From: Patiria miniata
Taxonomy: Eukaryota; Echinodermata; Asteroidea; Valvatida; Asterinidae
DNA: 64,000 bases
Direction: 5' to 3'
NCBI RefSeq assembly: GCF_015706575.1
Contig: NW_024037060.1
Coordinates: 7,501-71,500, forward strand
Position numbers and translations under genes: made by a program. The notes beneath the pieces are model-generated. The model saw nothing but the letters and a program-made list of their open reading frames with translations, made no database searches and was not told the DNA's origin. Shown here in pieces: positions 61,323 to 64,000 of this stretch (its first letter is position 1; each line of letters begins with the position of its first letter).

Positions 61323-63035
61323 CTAGTTCATGATGGAAACTGTGCTGCCATCAGGTTGAATCTGCTGCACTGACACTACGGTTCCTTCCAGCTTGTGCGT
61401 GGCAAGCAAAGCGGCATCCAGATGCGATGGTAGAGTGACTAGTGTGAAGCCTGTAGAGGGTGTTGTTGGGGTTAATGGAGTCAGAGGGGCACTTGGTTCC
61501 ACATTGGTGCTGCTTTTGGTGGGCTCCACCAGCAAACTGGTACTCTGAAGTGTCAAGCCAAGCTGGTTGGCTGCAAGTGCTTGTGTAGATGTGGTCGTTG
61601 ATTGGGATTTGGGCGATGCACTAGGTGTCAGGGTTGTAGGGGGGTGTTGAATATTGATGTGTTGCCTAAGTCCCTGCTGTGACTTGTAGCTTTTGCCGCA
61701 GCGACATTTGTAGCTTTTCTTCACCTACAAGAAAAAATAACCGCTGTTAAATAAACGGGTGTATTGCCTTCTCAAACACATGCACAATGATTCACAAATG
61801 AAAACAGACAAAAACGTCAAGAGGCTCGTACAAATGCTTTGCTTATTATAGCTTCACAACACCCTATTTGATACAGTGGCAGATCTACGAGGGCACTTTA
61901 GGTGGTCTAAACCCCTCTTGGGCAGAAATAATAGGAATATCGTACACAGCAAATGCCTGCTAAATGCCCGTCTTGATCCAAACCGGGATCTGTCTCCGTG
62001 ATAGGGTGCACGGGGTTGTGTGGGCACTGATTTGCGCATGTATCGCACCAAGTACACACGACTCATTTTCATATATAAATGTGCACAAGCCTGTGGCACA
62101 TGGCAGCAATTGCATTCAAAATGTTTATCACCCGTATCTCTGTTGGCAGGGAGATATACACGGAGATCACACCCCACTGACCTTATTTTCTTTACGGTGG
62201 CCATTTTTAGCATGATACTTGATCCCATTCACATTCTTATAGCGCTTCTTGCATCCAGGGACAGGGCACTGGTAGGGTTTGTCATCCCCAATCTGTGGGT
62301 TCATTGTACGCAGGATGACATCCGGGTTGTATTCCTCTTGAGTTGTTGTCCACGAGTTGTCACTATCGGACTCGGAGCCGAATTCCTCCAACTCATCATA
62401 CTCGCTCCCTGTTGAGAGAAGAGGAACACCTGCAAGAATGGCATGTACAACATACAGATCAAATGCTGATATTCTATGATATAACTGCTGTTGGTTGTAA
62501 TGTGGTCCATGGCTTTTGCAATCCATTGAGGGGTGGGGGCAGGGCGGGCACAAATATTGGCCCCCCCCTCAGCTATACAAAATCCATGGACTATGTCACA
62601 CTAGTGATGTACCTGTACTTGGAGTTATGCTTCTCATTGTGGCTACGCTGGGTAAACTTGGCTTGGGACGTTTCTTGACAACTGGCGTTGTCTCATGGTG
62701 GTGCTTTGCTGCATCGGTCACAAATCTGCAAAATCAGAGTAAATGTTCACTTTACTTTCATTTCATACCGTCACTTTACAAAGCACACACTTCAACCAAT
62801 CTCCTGCTCAGTATATACAGTAAACATTCCTTTAGATCATCTCAGCTCCCTGGGGAGTATACAAGTCCATGCTGCCTTTTCAGCTTATTCAAACACATAA
62901 ACCATCTGTGCACTCAAAGGTAAGGTAAGGTAAGTAAAGTCTGTCCCCATTTGAGTACTTACTTGATGACATAGCTCAGAGCTACAGCCGATGGCTGCTG
63001 CCCCTCTTGCTCTTCAATAAACTGAGGATCAGAAT
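61323..63035 (-). CDS. JAZF1: JAZF1-like C2H2 zinc finger protein, last four exons
   Basis: Minus-strand exons in transcript order: 63035-62963, 62725-62613, 62429-62182 and 61724-61323, all GT-AG with matching phases; 277 codons are visible. The first carries SDPQFIEEQEGQQPS then VALSYV, and the next FVTDAAKHHHE. The third has TGSEYDE, then the finger CPVPGCKKRYKNVNGIKYH. The last has the atypical finger CRCGKSYKSQQGLRQH. These match vertebrate JAZF1 closely. JAZF1 is a nuclear cofactor linked to orphan receptor NR2C2 and to the NuA4/TIP60 acetyltransferase complex. The N-terminal finger exon lies beyond 64000. After the last finger there are about 107 Ser/Thr/Pro-rich residues, much longer than the short tail I know from human. 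It converges on CDK5RAP3. Confidence 0.95.
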
Positions 63036-64000
63036 CTGAAGAAAAAAATAAAGTGAACAGTGCTATTAAATGTTTCAAAACACCCAACACTAGAGTTAAT
63101 GCATTAAAACCATTAGCATTTTTGAGAGATGGTTGACACGATAGGAGGGTACTCACTACAACCACAGTAGTTTAACACAAAAATCATGTAATTGTACATT
63201 TTACAGAAAAATATAGTACCTATACACTACGTATGGGGCTTTCTTCATGCTCGTAATGCAATAAGATTGCAATAATATTGAGCATTGTAAATATAAGATC
63301 ATCATTTTATGTATCAATATTATGCTGATACTTGAAAGATTATAAAGATGCAAACTTAAATGTTACACTGTATGACATAATGGGCATTTCTCCAGCCTGC
63401 TCACATACTTGTGACTATTTGAATTAAAATTGGACATTAAAAGTGAGTATTTGAACATCCGGTATACTCGGCACACCCCTAACAGAGGGGAGAATGACCG
63501 ATTTCAAAATGCTGATAGTGAAATCTCTTCTCAATGGTGTAACAGCCTGGGTGGGGTGGGGAGAACAGACTGACAGAAAGTAGGCCTACAAAATTACCAA
63601 GTCAAAGTCTTGAAAACTATTTGCACACAAAATTACGTAAAATACATTTAAATCTAAAAAATAAATGCGGCCTGATGTTGCTAACTGAACAAGCATTTTT
63701 TTCAGATGCAAAATACATATTTAAGTTAACACACAATATTTAATGCTGGTGCTGAAAGGTTTGGCTCAGCTTAATTTGGGGCTAACATTGCTTGGGAAAC
63801 TTCAGCTGTATACTCAGCGGATTTCTGATGAACATATTCAAAGCTAAACCCAACATATAAACCTTCCATTGTCATTTGCCGCTGGTTTTGAAATATAGTA
63901 TGTCCCAAAAAAGGGATTATTTTAGAAATAACTACATGTGATCAATTTTGAAAATGTTTGGTTGTGCTGATACTCCTAAGCTTTGGCCTCAACCCCGATG
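63036..64000. other. JAZF1 intron running off the window
   Basis: AT-rich, with no C2H2 finger codons found on the minus strand. The start of the gene must lie further right. Confidence 0.6.

Overview
The window is animal nuclear DNA: short exons with GT-AG and a few GC-AG introns, histone-type 3' stem-loops, very dense small transposons, and two clear metazoan orthologues (CDK5RAP3 and JAZF1). The base composition, many TACATGTA words, long G or C runs and the miniature element load suggest a marine invertebrate. An echinoderm or other deuterostome is my guess, at low confidence. I see no rRNA, convincing tRNA, CRISPR or prokaryotic signal.

Layout. 1-11 kb is mostly repeats. It holds the start of a small putative secreted-protein gene (TATA box, signal-peptide exon 1940-2026, second exon 5095-5224). 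A 2.7-kb inverted-repeat transposon (2402-5090) has landed exactly on that gene's intron/exon junction. A decayed second copy of the first exon lies at 10.4 kb. 12.4-27.9 kb (+) is a six-exon gene for an unrecognised type I single-pass membrane protein (about 583-597 aa), whose introns are packed with foldback elements. 29.7-35.9 kb (-) is the 3' part of a second, convergent single-pass membrane protein gene with a tyrosine-motif-rich tail and a 20-nt microexon; its 5' end is unresolved. 36-46 kb is repeat-rich: G-rich diverged repeat units, a truncated LINE end, several foldback 'word' arrays, and a broken lysine-rich H1-tail-like gene with a histone stem-loop. 47.5-57.8 kb (+) is CDK5RAP3 (UFMylation ligase cofactor), complete except for the tiny first exon. 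61.3-63.0 kb (-) is the 3' part of JAZF1 (C2H2 zinc finger cofactor), whose first zinc finger lies beyond the window.

The strongest unusual signals are as follows. (1) A family of foldback elements has arms of short tandem 'words' that differ from copy to copy, while sharing a terminus like GG..AC..CTCTATGTTCCGAC. Three members have a TTAGGG-like core and two have clear target-site duplications. (2) The 2402-5090 transposon duplicated a splice acceptor as part of its target site. (3) Two histone mRNA stem-loops occur in odd contexts, one inside that transposon and one after an H1-tail-like gene without a globular domain. (4) Two neighbouring convergent single-pass proteins have long tails rich in Y-x-x-hydrophobic motifs. 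(5) CDK5RAP3 has two GC-AG introns. Exon chains were built by hand from splice sites and reading phase, so they are predictions.
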